From: Acidobacteriota bacterium | GTDB lineage: Bacteria > Acidobacteriota > Terriglobia > Terriglobales > Acidobacteriaceae | Length of the DNA: 64,000 bases | Assembly (NCBI GenBank): GCA_019351975.1 | Contig: JABBOG010000003.1 | Coordinates: 1 to 64,000 of the forward strand | Direction: 5' to 3' | Shown here: positions 29,249-39,888 of the stretch, piece after piece | Layout: the number at the start of each line of letters is the position of its first letter | Position numbering within the stretch: position 1 is the first letter of the stretch | Made by a program: the position numbers and the translations under genes | The notes under the pieces: model-generated | Told to the model about the DNA's origin: nothing | Database searches by the model: none | What the model saw: only the letters and a program-made list of their open reading frames with translations

Positions 29249-30499
29249 ATGACCATCTCAGAGTTAAAAGAAAAGAGCATTGCCGAACTCGGCAAGCTCG
29301 CACGCGGCCTTGAAATCGCTGGTACAAGCGCCCTCCGCAAGCAAGATCTCATCTTCAAGATCCTCCAAGCCCAAAGCGAAAAAGAAGGACACATCTTCGC
29401 CGAAGGTGTCCTCGAAATCCTTCCCGACGGCTACGGATTTCTTCGCTCACCGGATTACAACTATCTGCCCGGCCCCGACGACATCTACGTCTCCCCTTCC
29501 CAGATTCGCAAGTTCGATCTCAAAACCGGCGACACCATCTCCGGCAACGTCCGGTCACCACACGAAGGCGAGAAGTACTTCGCTCTCGTCAAAATCGAAG
29601 CCATCAATTTTGAATCTCCCGAGGAGACCCGCAACAAAATCCTCTTCGATAATCTGACTCCGCTCTACCCGCAGGAACACATCAAGATGGAGACCGTAAA
29701 GGACGCAATTCCCGGTCGTGTTATGGACCTTCTCTGCCCCATCGGCAAGGGCCAGCGCGGCCTCATCGTCGCCCCGCCGCGCACCGGCAAAACCGTCCTG
29801 ATGCAGTCCATTGCCAACTCCATCACCGCCAACCACCCTGAGATCGTCCTCATCGTCCTGCTCATCGACGAGCGCCCTGAAGAAGTTACCGACATGCAGC
29901 GCTCGGTCAAAGGCGAGGTCATCTCCTCCACCTTCGACGAACCCGCCGCACGCCACGTTCAGGTCGCAGAGATGGTCATTGAGAAGGCAAAGCGTCTCGT
30001 GGAGCACAAGCGCGACGTTGTCATCCTGCTCGACTCCATCACCCGGCTCGCGCGCGCCTACAACACCATCGTCCCTCCCTCCGGAAAGGTCCTCTCCGGC
30101 GGTGTCGACTCGAATGCGCTACAGCGGCCCAAGCGCTTCTTCGGAGCGGCCCGCAACATCGAAGAAGGCGGAAGCCTCACCATCATCGCTTCCGCGCTCA
30201 TCGATACAGGCTCACGCATGGATGAAGTCATCTTCGAAGAGTTCAAGGGCACCGGAAACATGGAAGTCATTCTCGACCGTAAGCTCGTCGACAAGCGCGT
30301 CTTCCCCGCCATCGATATCCAGCGCTCCGGAACGCGCAAGGAAGAACTTCTCATTCCCAAAGACGACCTCCAGCGCACTTGGATTCTCCGCAAGGTCCTC
30401 AACCCCCTCTCGCCGGTCGAAGCCATGGAGCTTCTCTCCGACAAGCTGGGTAAGACCCGCAATAATCAGGAGTTCCTCCACAACATGAGCTCCCTCTAA
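29249..30499 (+). CDS. rho: Transcription termination factor Rho
   Basis: Hexameric RNA helicase that ends transcription. The 416-residue protein has the N-terminal helix-rich part [18 protein letters not shown], the RNA-binding cold-shock-like domain ([35 protein letters not shown], by position 50-85), Walker A PPRTGKT near 175 and the R/Q loops ([33 protein letters not shown]). No large insert is present. ATG at 29249 was chosen; an in-frame ATG at 29228 exists. It ends just before a strong bidirectional hairpin. Confidence 0.97.
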   Translation: MTISELKEKSIAELGKLARGLEIAGTSALRKQDLIFKILQAQSEKEGHIFAEGVLEILPDGYGFLRSPDYNYLPGPDDIYVSPSQIRKFDLKTGDTISGNVRSPHEGEKYFALVKIEAINFESPEETRNKILFDNLTPLYPQEHIKMETVKDAIPGRVMDLLCPIGKGQRGLIVAPPRTGKTVLMQSIANSITANHPEIVLIVLLIDERPEEVTDMQRSVKGEVISSTFDEPAARHVQVAEMVIEKAKRLVEHKRDVVILLDSITRLARAYNTIVPPSGKVLSGGVDSNALQRPKRFFGAARNIEEGGSLTIIASALIDTGSRMDEVIFEEFKGTGNMEVILDRKLVDKRVFPAIDIQRSGTRKEELLIPKDDLQRTWILRKVLNPLSPVEAMELLSDKLGKTRNNQEFLHNMSSL

Positions 30500-30516
30500 G
30501 AAAAAAGAGCGCGCAC

Positions 30517-30551
30517 AAAATAGACGCCTCCATCACGGAGGCGTCTATTTT
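30517..30551. terminator. Bidirectional terminator between rho and glgE
   Basis: AAAATAGACGCCTCC and GGAGGCGTCTATTTT form a perfect 15 bp stem with a five-base loop. A/T pairs on both edges make it a good terminator for both converging genes. Confidence 0.9.
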
Positions 30552-30560
30552 CGCGCTGCT

Positions 30561-32579
30561 TTACAAAGCAGGATGAATACGGAAGACATGAGCGGTGGCC
30601 TCCGGCGAGAGCGCCACATAGGCCCATTGATCTTTCCAGTGGTATACCGCACCCGTAAGCAAGTCCTCAACATCGTAAGATCCGATCCACGGTAAACCGA
30701 GCGCCGGCATAGAAAGATCAAGCCACCCCGTTTGCTCGCCGCTCGGATCCAGATTGACCACGGTGAGGATCACATTGCTGTCATCGCGTGAGGATTTGGA
30801 ATAAGCCAGCAGATTGTCGTTGGAAACAGTGTGAAAGTGAAGCTTCTCATTGCGCTGTAGCGCGAGATTCTCGCGCCGAATGTGATTGAGGCTTGCAATG
30901 AGCGGTGCAATAGAGTTCGGATCAGAGCGGTCCCACTCTCGTATCTGATACTTCTCACTGTCCAGATACTCTTCGCTGGAACTCTTCCCTGTGGAGGGGG
31001 TAGCAGCGCGGCCCTCGAGCAGCTCATACGCGGGTCCGTAGATCCCATAGTTCGAGCTAAGCGTCGCAGCCAGAATCACGCGCTGCCGAAAGATGGCTCG
31101 CCGCTGCGCCAGATCCTCAACCTGAAATTGCGCATGCAGAATATCAGGGGTGTTCGGCCACACATTGGGACGAAAAAAATCCGACACTGGTGCATTACAT
31201 ATCTCCGTAAAGTAATCGACCAGCTCAGCTTTCGTATTGCGCCAGGTAAAGTAGGTATACGACTGCGTAAATCCGCCCTTCGCTAAGGCGTACATCACAT
31301 GAGGCCGCGTAAAGGCTTCTGCCAGGAATATCGTATCCGGTGCGTGTTTGAGAACTTCCGCGATACACCATTCCCAGAAGGGCAGCGCCTTGGTATGCGG
31401 GTTATCCACACGGAAGACGCGCACGCCGCGGTCAGACCAGAACTTGAAGACGCCATAGAGCGCATCCCAGAGGCCGCGCCAATCCGGCGACTCGAAGTTC
31501 AACGGATAGATGTCCTGATACTTTTTCGGCGGATTTTCCGCGTACTGGATTGTCCCGTCAGGACGATGGATGAACCAGCTGGGGTGCTCCGTCACCCAAG
31601 GATGATCTGGCGAACATTGAAACGCAATATCCAACGCAATATCGATGCTGTTCGCCGCCGCGACCTTCATCATCTGGTCGAAATCCTCAAAAGTGCCAAG
31701 CTCTGGCAGAATCGCCGTATGCCCTCCTTCGGCCGCTCCAATGGCCCACGGACTACCAACGTCCCCAGCCTTCGCAGTCACCGAATTGTTCGGACCCTTG
31801 CGGTACGCTACACCAATCGGATGGATCGGTGGCATATACAACACATCGAAGCCCATCCCCGCAATCTCCGGGATCCGGTCAGCAACGTCGCGCAACGTAC
31901 CGTGCTGTCCTGCAACCGCCGAAGCGGAGCGCGGAAAAAGCTCGTACCAGCTCGAGAAGACTGCGCGCTCGCGGTCAACCCAAATACTCAGCTCAGGGGT
32001 ATGCTTCGTGGAAAAGCTGAGATCGGGGTACTTTGCAACCAGCGCCACAAGTTCATCCTGAATGGGCGAATCATAAAACGACAAGTTGGAATCAGCTAAT
32101 GCGCGAAACTTCGTTGCGGCAAGGTTGAGCTTTTTTGCATCCGCACCTTTTGCTCGCGAAGCCGCCGCATCTACATGGTTCGCTCCGATCCGCAACGCCA
32201 GCGGAATATCCTGCGATGATTCCGCCTGAGCCGCAAGACGCTTCGCCAGATCGTGCGTCCACGTGTCAAAGTGATCAACCCACGCTTCGATCGTGAAGCT
32301 CCACGCGCCAAGTTTATCGGTCTCGTTAGGTTCACCGAGCGACAGCGTAGCCGCCCACATATCATTGGGCAGCTCCGTAAAGTTTGCAGTCTGCCACTTC
32401 CGCTGCGATGCGTGGCGATACAGCAGCCGCGCCGCAACATGATCGTGGCCGTCACCGAAGATCGCTGCCGTAATCTCCACGGAATCGCCGAGCACGCATT
32501 TGATCGGATATCGCCCACAGTTTACCGACGGCCTTACATGCTCGATGACGATTCTTTTGCGCCCTTCAATAGGTTTCAT
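30561..32579 (-). CDS. glgE: Alpha-1,4-glucan:maltose-1-phosphate maltosyltransferase
   Basis: GH13_3 enzyme that adds maltose units from maltose-1-phosphate to alpha-1,4-glucan. The 672 residues show the N-terminal sandwich domain (EHVRPSVNCGRYPIKCVLGD) and the GH13 barrel. Key marks are MPPIHPIG, CSPDHPW with the donor-site loop, the nucleophile Asp in FRVDNPHTKALPFW (about residue 391), acid Glu in FLAEAFTRP (about 420) and SNYGIYGPAYELLEG. The ATG at 32579 has AGGAG at 11 bases. It is divergent from the GH15 gene. It works with the TreS-maltokinase gene at 48044. Confidence 0.95.
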   Translation of the reverse strand: MKPIEGRKRIVIEHVRPSVNCGRYPIKCVLGDSVEITAAIFGDGHDHVAARLLYRHASQRKWQTANFTELPNDMWAATLSLGEPNETDKLGAWSFTIEAWVDHFDTWTHDLAKRLAAQAESSQDIPLALRIGANHVDAAASRAKGADAKKLNLAATKFRALADSNLSFYDSPIQDELVALVAKYPDLSFSTKHTPELSIWVDRERAVFSSWYELFPRSASAVAGQHGTLRDVADRIPEIAGMGFDVLYMPPIHPIGVAYRKGPNNSVTAKAGDVGSPWAIGAAEGGHTAILPELGTFEDFDQMMKVAAANSIDIALDIAFQCSPDHPWVTEHPSWFIHRPDGTIQYAENPPKKYQDIYPLNFESPDWRGLWDALYGVFKFWSDRGVRVFRVDNPHTKALPFWEWCIAEVLKHAPDTIFLAEAFTRPHVMYALAKGGFTQSYTYFTWRNTKAELVDYFTEICNAPVSDFFRPNVWPNTPDILHAQFQVEDLAQRRAIFRQRVILAATLSSNYGIYGPAYELLEGRAATPSTGKSSSEEYLDSEKYQIREWDRSDPNSIAPLIASLNHIRRENLALQRNEKLHFHTVSNDNLLAYSKSSRDDSNVILTVVNLDPSGEQTGWLDLSMPALGLPWIGSYDVEDLLTGAVYHWKDQWAYVALSPEATAHVFRIHPAL

Positions 32580-32788
32580 TCGCTCCACGTCTCCTGTTTA
32601 TTTTGATGCATCCGTACATCCACCCTGCTGATCATAACTGCTGCCACAATGTGATGCGTCATCAGAAGGCACGGTGCAATCTGTGCCTCTCTGTTCCGGT
32701 ATGTCATACCATCCTCTATCTGCATCCAAGGGAATGGATAACCAAATACCCGCTAGTTCATACTGAGCGCAGGTTGCTGGAGGACACA

Positions 32789-34615
32789 TTGCCTGAACGG
32801 TTTGCTAAGAAAAAGAGAGTGCCGCTTCACGCAGCACGTATTGAAGATTATGCAGTCATCGGCGACTGCGAGACAGCCGCCCTCGTCAGTCGCGACGGCT
32901 CCATGGACTGGCTCTGCTGGCCGAACTTTGCGTCTCCAGCATGCTTTGCTGCACTCTTGGGCGCTGCGGAAAACGGCTATTGGCAGATTCGTCCATCGTC
33001 CAAAATCATCGAGACTCGCAGGCGCTATGAACCCGGAACGATGATCGTAGAAACCACCTTCGTCACGAAAGATGGTGAAGTTTGCCTGGTTGACTTTATG
33101 CCTCCGCGCGGAAAACACTCTGATGTCGTGCGCATCGCACGTGGGGTTCGCGGCAAAGTTAAGATGCACATGGATCTCGTGCTGCGCTTCGACTACGGCC
33201 TCACAGTCCCTTGGGTGACAAAAGAAAAAGAGGAGATCCGTGCGATCGCGGGGCCGAATATGGTTGTGCTTCGCAGCCAGTGCATGCGCGGCAAACCCGC
33301 TGAGCTGGCGGGCGAAGAGATGAAGACTGTGAGCGACTTTATCCTCCGCGAGGACGACCAGGTATGCTTTACCCTCACGTACGCCGGATCCACTGAAGAA
33401 CTTCCCGCAGCAATCCAGGTAGAACAGGCTCTCCAGGACACTCGCGATTACTGGTGTGAATGGACTGCACGCTCCTCGTATAAGGGGCCCTATGGAGAGA
33501 CCGTTCAACGCAGCCTCATGACGTTGAAGGCCCTTACCTATCGACCCACCGGTGGTGTCGTTGCCGCAGTGACAGCAGGTCTACCCGAAGGTATCGGCGG
33601 AGAGCGCAACTGGGACTATCGCTATTGCTGGTTACGCGATACATCGTTCACCCTCATGGTATTGATCGCAGCCGGTTACACAACCGAGGCCGTGCGCTGG
33701 CGTGCATGGCTGCTTCGCGCCATCGCTGGCTCACCCACTCAAATCCAAAGCCTCTACGGAATCCAGGGCGAGCGTACCCTGGTCGAATGGAACGCAGATT
33801 GGCTTGCCGGTTACGAACACTCCCTTCCTGTCAGAATTGGCAACGCCGCATCCAAACAGTTCCAACTCGATGTGTACGGCGAGGTCTCGGTCGCTCTCAA
33901 TCACATGCCCGACGCGCAGGATGATTCGAGGGCGCCCGCGATCGAACTTGAAGCGAAACTCATCGACCATCTCTGCGATATTTGGCAGATGCCTGATGAG
34001 GGAATCTGGGAGACTCGCGGCGGCGCAAAACACTTCGTCTACAGCAAAGTCATGGCATGGGTTGCTCTGGATCAGGCTGTCAAGCGGCACGAAGCGTTCG
34101 ATGGTACAGGTAACGTTAAGCTCTGGCGAAAAAATAGAGATATGCTGCATAAACAGATTTGCGCCAAGGGCTTCAGCAAGCGCCTCAACTCCTTCACGCA
34201 AAGCTACGGCTCGAAAAATCTGGACGCCTCGTGTCTGCGGCTACTCCTCGTCGGCTTTCTCCCCGCAGACGATCCTCGCATGATTGGAACAGTAGAAGCG
34301 ATTCAGAAACATCTCACGAAAGATGGTCTCGTGCAACGCTATGACACTGCCAAAAGTTCCGACGGTCTCAAGGGAGACGAGGGGACATTCCTCGCCTGTA
34401 GCTTCTGGATGGTAAGTTGTCTGTGGCTTATAGGCCGAAGGGCGCAGGCGGTTGAAATGTTCGATAAGCTACTGGGGTTGTGCAACGACGTAGGTCTCCT
34501 CAGCGAGGAGTACGATCCAAAAGCGAAGCGCATGCTAGGGAACTTCCCTCAAGCTCTATCACATATTGCACTGCTGCACGCAGCATTCACGCTTTCAGCT
34601 ACAGACATGAAGTAA
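32789..34615 (+). CDS. GH15 family glycoside hydrolase (glucoamylase/trehalase-like)
   Basis: About 608 residues. The start is a TTG with TGGAGG five bases before it; no ATG has a comparable site. Family marks are the N-terminal IEDYAVIGDCETAALVSRDGSMDWLCWPNF region, GGERNWDYRYCWLRDTSFTLMVL near residue 270-290 (catalytic-site tryptophan and arginine), and GIWETRGGAKHFVYSKVMAW near 405-425 with the general acid Glu in the pair of catalytic glutamates. There is no signal peptide, so it acts in the cytoplasm on alpha-glucan or trehalose. Placed between glgE and treY, it probably degrades the same glucan. Confidence 0.87.
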   Translation: MPERFAKKKRVPLHAARIEDYAVIGDCETAALVSRDGSMDWLCWPNFASPACFAALLGAAENGYWQIRPSSKIIETRRRYEPGTMIVETTFVTKDGEVCLVDFMPPRGKHSDVVRIARGVRGKVKMHMDLVLRFDYGLTVPWVTKEKEEIRAIAGPNMVVLRSQCMRGKPAELAGEEMKTVSDFILREDDQVCFTLTYAGSTEELPAAIQVEQALQDTRDYWCEWTARSSYKGPYGETVQRSLMTLKALTYRPTGGVVAAVTAGLPEGIGGERNWDYRYCWLRDTSFTLMVLIAAGYTTEAVRWRAWLLRAIAGSPTQIQSLYGIQGERTLVEWNADWLAGYEHSLPVRIGNAASKQFQLDVYGEVSVALNHMPDAQDDSRAPAIELEAKLIDHLCDIWQMPDEGIWETRGGAKHFVYSKVMAWVALDQAVKRHEAFDGTGNVKLWRKNRDMLHKQICAKGFSKRLNSFTQSYGSKNLDASCLRLLLVGFLPADDPRMIGTVEAIQKHLTKDGLVQRYDTAKSSDGLKGDEGTFLACSFWMVSCLWLIGRRAQAVEMFDKLLGLCNDVGLLSEEYDPKAKRMLGNFPQALSHIALLHAAFTLSATDMK

Positions 34616-34743
34616 CTCGGTTACCATAATCCACAAACGCGATTGCAGGCGGGGGATGCAACCCCACGCTTGCTGCGTGTGTCTACTCAGGCACACCTGT
34701 CAGAAACTCTGGCGAACCCAATGACATCAGAAAGAGGCTTGGC

Positions 34744-37416
34744 ATGGCGCGTGTACCCGGATCGACCTACCGCATTCAACTCCACAAACACTTTACATTC
34801 GACGATGCTGCCGACATCGCCGAATACCTCAAGACCCTGGGTCTGACGCACATCTACAGCTCCCCCTACCTGCAAGCCGCGCCCGACAGCATGCACGGTT
34901 ACGATGTCGTAGACCACCGCAAAGTTAACGAAGAGCTCGGCGGAGCCGCAGCGCACGAACGCTTTTGCAAGACGCTCGGCGATGCCGGTCTGGGCCAGAT
35001 TCTCGACATCGTTCCCAACCATATGAGCCTCGGTTCACAGAACAAATATTGGTGGGATGTATTGGAAAATGGCACTAACAGCCGATACGCCAGCTTCTTC
35101 GATATCGATTGGAACTCCTCGGAAGAGCGTCTCCGCGACAAAGTACTCGTGCCAATATTGGCAGATCAATACGGCCGAGTTCTCAGCGACGGAGGCGTCA
35201 AACTTTCTCGACAGGGCGCTATGTTTACAGTCGAAGCCGCTGGTCAAACCTTCCCTGTATCACCGTCCAGCCTATGCGTCATTCTGGGTAAAGCCGCCGA
35301 GTATGCCAAGAGCGATACTCTCAATTTCCTCAGCTCCAGCTTTGCACGCCTGCCATCACCTGACTTCTGGGACCGCCGAACCATTCTCGCCCGTCATCGC
35401 GACAAAAATGTACTGCACGGACTTCTCGAACGGCTTTGCTCTGAAGAAAATAACGTATGTTCTTCCATTGACCGCGTAGTGCGTGAAGTCAACTCAAACG
35501 TGGATGCTTTGGATGAGTTTCTTTCTCAGCAATACTATCGACTCTCCTATTGGAAGACCGCGGACCAACAACTCGGTTACCGGCGTTTCTTCGATGTAAA
35601 CACGCTCATCGGCCTTCGCGTAGAGCGTGAATTCGTCTTTGATGAGACGCACGCTCTCATCGTCAGATGGCTGAAACAAGGCGTTCTCGACGGCGTACGC
35701 GTTGACCACCCCGATGGTCTACGCGATCCCAAACAGTATCTCGACCGGCTGCGCGAGCGCGCTCCGAATGCTTGGATCGTAGGAGAAAAAATCCTGGAGC
35801 CTGGCGAGTGGTTGAGAGACGATTGGCCCATCGAGGGCACCACCGGCTACGACTTTCTAAATGTCGCGATGGGTGTTCTCGTCGATCGTGACGGACTCAA
35901 ACGTCTCGGCGAGCACTACATCGCATTCACAGGAGATAATGCCGCGTTCTCAAGCGTCGCACACGATAAAAAAATTGCAGTCACACAAGAAGCGCTTGGC
36001 AGCGACGTCAATCGACTCACCAGCCTATTCGTAGACATCTGCGAAAATAACCGTGACCAGCGTGACTTCACGCGTGCCGAGATTCGCCGCGCGATTCGAG
36101 AGTTAGCCGCCTGCTTCTCTATCTATCGGACCTATGTCATTCCGGAGCAAAACGCCATTAATGACGAAGATCGCAGTCGCATCACGAGTGCGATTGAATG
36201 CGCCAAGTCCAGCCGCACGGATATCGACGGCGGCCTATTTGACTTTATCCGCGATGTTCTAACGTTGAAGTGCACTGGAACAAACGAGACCGAATTCGTA
36301 AATCGATTTCAACAGTTCACCGGCCCGGTCATGGCAAAGGGTGTCGAAGACACAGCCTTTTACTGCTGGAACAGGCTCATCGCAATGAATGAAGTAGGTG
36401 CGGATCCAGAGTGCGGTGGATTTACCCTGGAATATTTTCACAACTACCAATCGCACGTCCAAAAGACGTTTCCACTTACGATGACGTCGCTAGGGACACA
36501 CGATACAAAGCGCAGTGATGACGTACGCGCGCGCATGATCGTGCTAAGCGAGATACCCGATGATTTCGCCGAAGCTGCAGGACGCTGGAGCGCACTCAAC
36601 GCAACGTACGAAAGCGCCGACCTCATTGACCCCGGCACAAAGTGGTTCCTCTATCAAACCCTCGTTGGCGCATGGCCCATCACAACCGATCGTCTAAAAC
36701 TCTATATGCAGAAAGCGATGCGCGAAGCAAAGGTGCGAACCAGTTGGGTCTCGAACAATGAGGACTATGAGAACGCGCTGAACGACTATATCGACGGCAT
36801 GCTTTCAGACGCTACATTTGTGGCTGACATCGAGGCGTTTATCGCTGGAATCTCCCTCGCTGGTCGTGTGAACTCTCTCTCGCAGACACTTCTGAAATAC
36901 ACATCTCCCGGTGTTCCCGATCTTTATCAAGGCGGTGAACTGTGGGATCTTTCACTCGTGGATCCAGATAATCGTCGGCCGGTAGATTATCGGTTACGCA
37001 AGAAGTTACTCCATGAGCTAGAAACAATGGACCTAATCCAGATCATGGCTCGCAGCGACGATGGCCTGCCGAAGCTATGGTTAATCCACCGCGCAATGCA
37101 GCTTCGTAACGAACATCCCTCCTGGTTTGGAAAGGAAGCTTCTTACATTGCGGTGAAAGCGCAAGGCCAACAGAGCGAACGTGTGCTCGCGTATCTTCGC
37201 GGAGAGGATGTGCTGACCGTTGTACCGCGATACTCCCAACGCGCATCTGCATGGGAAGATACCGCAATCGAGATTCCCAACGGACGATGGAGAGATCAAC
37301 TCTCAGGCCTGGAGTTCGACGGCGGCCAGCTACGCCTTGAAACTCTCTTAGAACTATTTCCCGTAGCACTGCTCTTCAGAAGAACGAATGAAGTGGAGGA
37401 GACCCCAAATGCATGA
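34744..37416 (+). CDS. treY: Maltooligosyl trehalose synthase TreY
   Basis: GH13 enzyme that turns the reducing end of a maltodextrin into a trehalosyl unit. The 890-residue length is normal. The N-terminus VPGSTYRIQLHKHFTFDDA, PSPGSTHGYDV-like SPYLQAAPDSMHGYDVVDH, ILDIVPNHM, DGVRVDHPDGLRDP (nucleophile Asp near residue 320) and WIVGEKILEPGE (acid Glu near 348) are clear. The end overlaps the start of treZ by eight bases, a tight operon. Codons are more A/T-ending than in the TreS region. Confidence 0.95.
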   Translation: MARVPGSTYRIQLHKHFTFDDAADIAEYLKTLGLTHIYSSPYLQAAPDSMHGYDVVDHRKVNEELGGAAAHERFCKTLGDAGLGQILDIVPNHMSLGSQNKYWWDVLENGTNSRYASFFDIDWNSSEERLRDKVLVPILADQYGRVLSDGGVKLSRQGAMFTVEAAGQTFPVSPSSLCVILGKAAEYAKSDTLNFLSSSFARLPSPDFWDRRTILARHRDKNVLHGLLERLCSEENNVCSSIDRVVREVNSNVDALDEFLSQQYYRLSYWKTADQQLGYRRFFDVNTLIGLRVEREFVFDETHALIVRWLKQGVLDGVRVDHPDGLRDPKQYLDRLRERAPNAWIVGEKILEPGEWLRDDWPIEGTTGYDFLNVAMGVLVDRDGLKRLGEHYIAFTGDNAAFSSVAHDKKIAVTQEALGSDVNRLTSLFVDICENNRDQRDFTRAEIRRAIRELAACFSIYRTYVIPEQNAINDEDRSRITSAIECAKSSRTDIDGGLFDFIRDVLTLKCTGTNETEFVNRFQQFTGPVMAKGVEDTAFYCWNRLIAMNEVGADPECGGFTLEYFHNYQSHVQKTFPLTMTSLGTHDTKRSDDVRARMIVLSEIPDDFAEAAGRWSALNATYESADLIDPGTKWFLYQTLVGAWPITTDRLKLYMQKAMREAKVRTSWVSNNEDYENALNDYIDGMLSDATFVADIEAFIAGISLAGRVNSLSQTLLKYTSPGVPDLYQGGELWDLSLVDPDNRRPVDYRLRKKLLHELETMDLIQIMARSDDGLPKLWLIHRAMQLRNEHPSWFGKEASYIAVKAQGQQSERVLAYLRGEDVLTVVPRYSQRASAWEDTAIEIPNGRWRDQLSGLEFDGGQLRLETLLELFPVALLFRRTNEVEETPNA

Positions 37417-39157
37417 TTTTAACCTCTGGGCACCCAAGGCAAAAAAAGTCCAACTACAGTCCGGTGGCAATAATTATCCGATGACAGGACCAGACGAAAC
37501 TGGAACGTGGCATCTAGAAATGCCTGAGGCGACATGCGGACTTGACTACGCCTATTTACTTGACGATGACCCAACAGCGTATCCCGATCCAAGAAGCATG
37601 TGCCAGCCCAATGACGTGCATGGATGCTCTCGCCTCTACGATCAAAGTCTATTTTGCTGGAGCGATCAAAAATGGCAGGCCCCGCCCTTGGCTGCTGCGG
37701 TAATCTACGAGCTGCACATCGGAACATTTAGCCAGGAAGGAACGTTTGATGGAGCGATCAATCATCTGGATCACTTAGCACAACTAGGGATTACGCACAT
37801 CGAAGTCATGCCCATCGCCGATTGGGCCGGTGACCGCGGCTGGGGTTACGACGGCGTTGCACTCTTTGCAGTCTCCGACAGCTACGGCGGCCCAGATGGC
37901 TTCAAACGATTCGTGGACGCATGTCACGCGAAGGATATGGCAGTGATTTTGGACGTAGTTTATAACCACTTTGGTCCGGTTGGAAACTACACGACAAAGT
38001 TCGGCCCTTACCTCACCGAAAAGCATAAGACACCTTGGGGCGCTGCAGTGAATTTTGAAGAAGGCGGCAGTGACCAGGTGCGTCGCTTCTTCTGCGACAA
38101 CGCCCAGATGTGGCTACGTGACTATCACGTAGACGGCCTCCGATTGGACGCTGTGCATGAATTTATCGACCGTTCAGCAATCAATTTCATGGAACAATTA
38201 TCCTCGGAAGTAGAAAGGCTAAGTACAAATCTAGGGCGAAAACTTGTATTGATCGCAGAGAGTGATCTAAATGATCCCAAGGTCGTAAGACCCCGTGAAG
38301 CAGGCGGCTATGGAATGGACGCTCAGTGGAGCGATGACTTCCACCACTCACTTTTTTCACTGTTATACAAAGGCAATCCAGCCACGGGATACTACGGAGA
38401 CTTCGGTAAAGTTCAAGATCTCGCTAAAGCTTTGAAGCACGTATTCGTCTACGACGGAGGCTATTCAAAGTATCGATTACACTCGCACGGCCGTCCCGTA
38501 GAAGGACTCTCTGCTCAACATTTCATATGCTTTATTCAGAATCACGATCAGATCGGGAACAGAGCGAAAGGTGAACGCCTCGAACATCTTGTTGGTCTCG
38601 ATGCAGCAAAGGTAGCTTTAGGACTTACGCTCATGGCTCCATTCATTCCAATGCTGTTTATGGGTGAAGAATTTGCCTCTTCCAGCCCATTCCTCTACTT
38701 CGCGTTTCACAACGAAGAGAAGATGGCCAAGCTCATCTCCGAAGGTAGAAGGAAAGAGTTCGCGGCTTTCGGATTCGAAGATCAAGAGATCCCCGATCCG
38801 GCAGACATGAGCACCTTTGAAAATTCGAAATTAAAATGGGGTGAGGTTCATGAAGGTGATCATGCCCATATGCTCGACTGGACGCAAAAGCTGATAGCAC
38901 TCCGTCGTTCAACCAACGCCCTGAATGATGGTGACATTCACCACATGCACGTCGAGTACGACGCTGACAAACGCTGGCTCACCATGCAGCGAGGCCCCAT
39001 AACGACCATCATCAACATCGGCGAAGCGGAAGTAACATTGCCGCTCAACGGAAGTGCAGCGGTCATCCTTCGCTCGCGCGCCGAAGTGGAGATCCGTGGA
39101 GACTCCATCACACTCGCTCCGATGAGTTTGGCAGTCTTGAACTCGGAGGAGAAGTAG
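37409..39157 (+). CDS. treZ: Maltooligosyl trehalose trehalohydrolase TreZ
   Basis: Releases trehalose from the maltooligosyl-trehalose made by TreY. The 582 residues begin with an N-terminal CBM48-like domain (MHDFNLWAPKAKKVQL), then the barrel: YELHIGTFSQEGTFDGAI, DVVYNHFGPVGNY, the nucleophile Asp in DGLRLDAVHE (about residue 247), acid Glu in LIAESDLND (about 281) and FIQNHDQIGNR. GTGGAGGAG precedes the ATG. The gene overlaps treY, and a NUDIX gene follows after 47 bases. Confidence 0.95.
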   Translation: MHDFNLWAPKAKKVQLQSGGNNYPMTGPDETGTWHLEMPEATCGLDYAYLLDDDPTAYPDPRSMCQPNDVHGCSRLYDQSLFCWSDQKWQAPPLAAAVIYELHIGTFSQEGTFDGAINHLDHLAQLGITHIEVMPIADWAGDRGWGYDGVALFAVSDSYGGPDGFKRFVDACHAKDMAVILDVVYNHFGPVGNYTTKFGPYLTEKHKTPWGAAVNFEEGGSDQVRRFFCDNAQMWLRDYHVDGLRLDAVHEFIDRSAINFMEQLSSEVERLSTNLGRKLVLIAESDLNDPKVVRPREAGGYGMDAQWSDDFHHSLFSLLYKGNPATGYYGDFGKVQDLAKALKHVFVYDGGYSKYRLHSHGRPVEGLSAQHFICFIQNHDQIGNRAKGERLEHLVGLDAAKVALGLTLMAPFIPMLFMGEEFASSSPFLYFAFHNEEKMAKLISEGRRKEFAAFGFEDQEIPDPADMSTFENSKLKWGEVHEGDHAHMLDWTQKLIALRRSTNALNDGDIHHMHVEYDADKRWLTMQRGPITTIINIGEAEVTLPLNGSAAVILRSRAEVEIRGDSITLAPMSLAVLNSEEK

Positions 39158-39204
39158 CCGAGGTCACTGGCAATAGAGATCATGAGCGATCCAAGGAGGC
39201 GCAT

Positions 39205-39792
39205 GTGGCTGCAAAAGCAGAGAAGCCTATTCGAAAGATCAGCAGCAGAGAGGTCTATCGGAATCCGTGGTGTAGCGTACGAGAGGACACGATCGAGCGC
39301 ACCATACATCAGCAGGCGCAGCGTGGCATCTACGGTGTGATGGACAAAGATCCAGCCTGCATCGTAATCCCTCTTGAGCAGACTAACGAGGGTGACTTCA
39401 TCTGGTTGGTGCGGCAGTATCGATACACAGTCGATGGCACGTACTACGAACTGCCGCAAGGAGGTTGGGAGGTTGCAGACGTGCGTCCCGACGAACTTGC
39501 CCGTGGAGAGCTCGCCGAGGAAACAGGTCTGCGCGCAGAACGCATGACGGCACTCGGAAACCTGTGGATCGCATATGGTGCCATGCGCCAGATTCACCAC
39601 GTGTTTCTCGCGGAGGGACTAACGCAAGGCGAAACCGCGCGCGACCCCGAAGAACACGACATGACCGTGCACCGCGTCGCCGTGAGCGAGTTCGAAGCGA
39701 TGATGCTAGACGGACGCGTAATGGATAACTGCACAGTGGCCGCATGGGGGCTGTACCGCGTTTGGAGTGATCGCTCGAGCGCTTTGAGGTAA
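39205..39792 (+). CDS. NUDIX hydrolase with altered box
   Basis: 195 residues. The start is GTG with AAGGAGG eight bases before; an ATG two bases earlier is out of frame. The NUDIX helix reads GWEVADVRPDELARGELAEETGL, where the standard GX5EX7REUXEEXGU has Val for the first Glu and Gly for the Arg, while the metal-binding ELAEETG is kept. Related hydrolases split ADP-ribose or nucleoside-diphosphate sugars. Following treY-treZ, it could act on ADP-glucose or another sugar nucleotide; that is inference. Confidence 0.78.
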   Translation: MAAKAEKPIRKISSREVYRNPWCSVREDTIERTIHQQAQRGIYGVMDKDPACIVIPLEQTNEGDFIWLVRQYRYTVDGTYYELPQGGWEVADVRPDELARGELAEETGLRAERMTALGNLWIAYGAMRQIHHVFLAEGLTQGETARDPEEHDMTVHRVAVSEFEAMMLDGRVMDNCTVAAWGLYRVWSDRSSALR

Positions 39793-39888
39793 CAGGAATA
39801 TGACGCGCCGCTGATTTGGACTAGATAAAGTTCCGACGCCTTGAACCTCGGTCCATAGGCGGCTTCGTGTAGGCTAGTCTTCATCACG

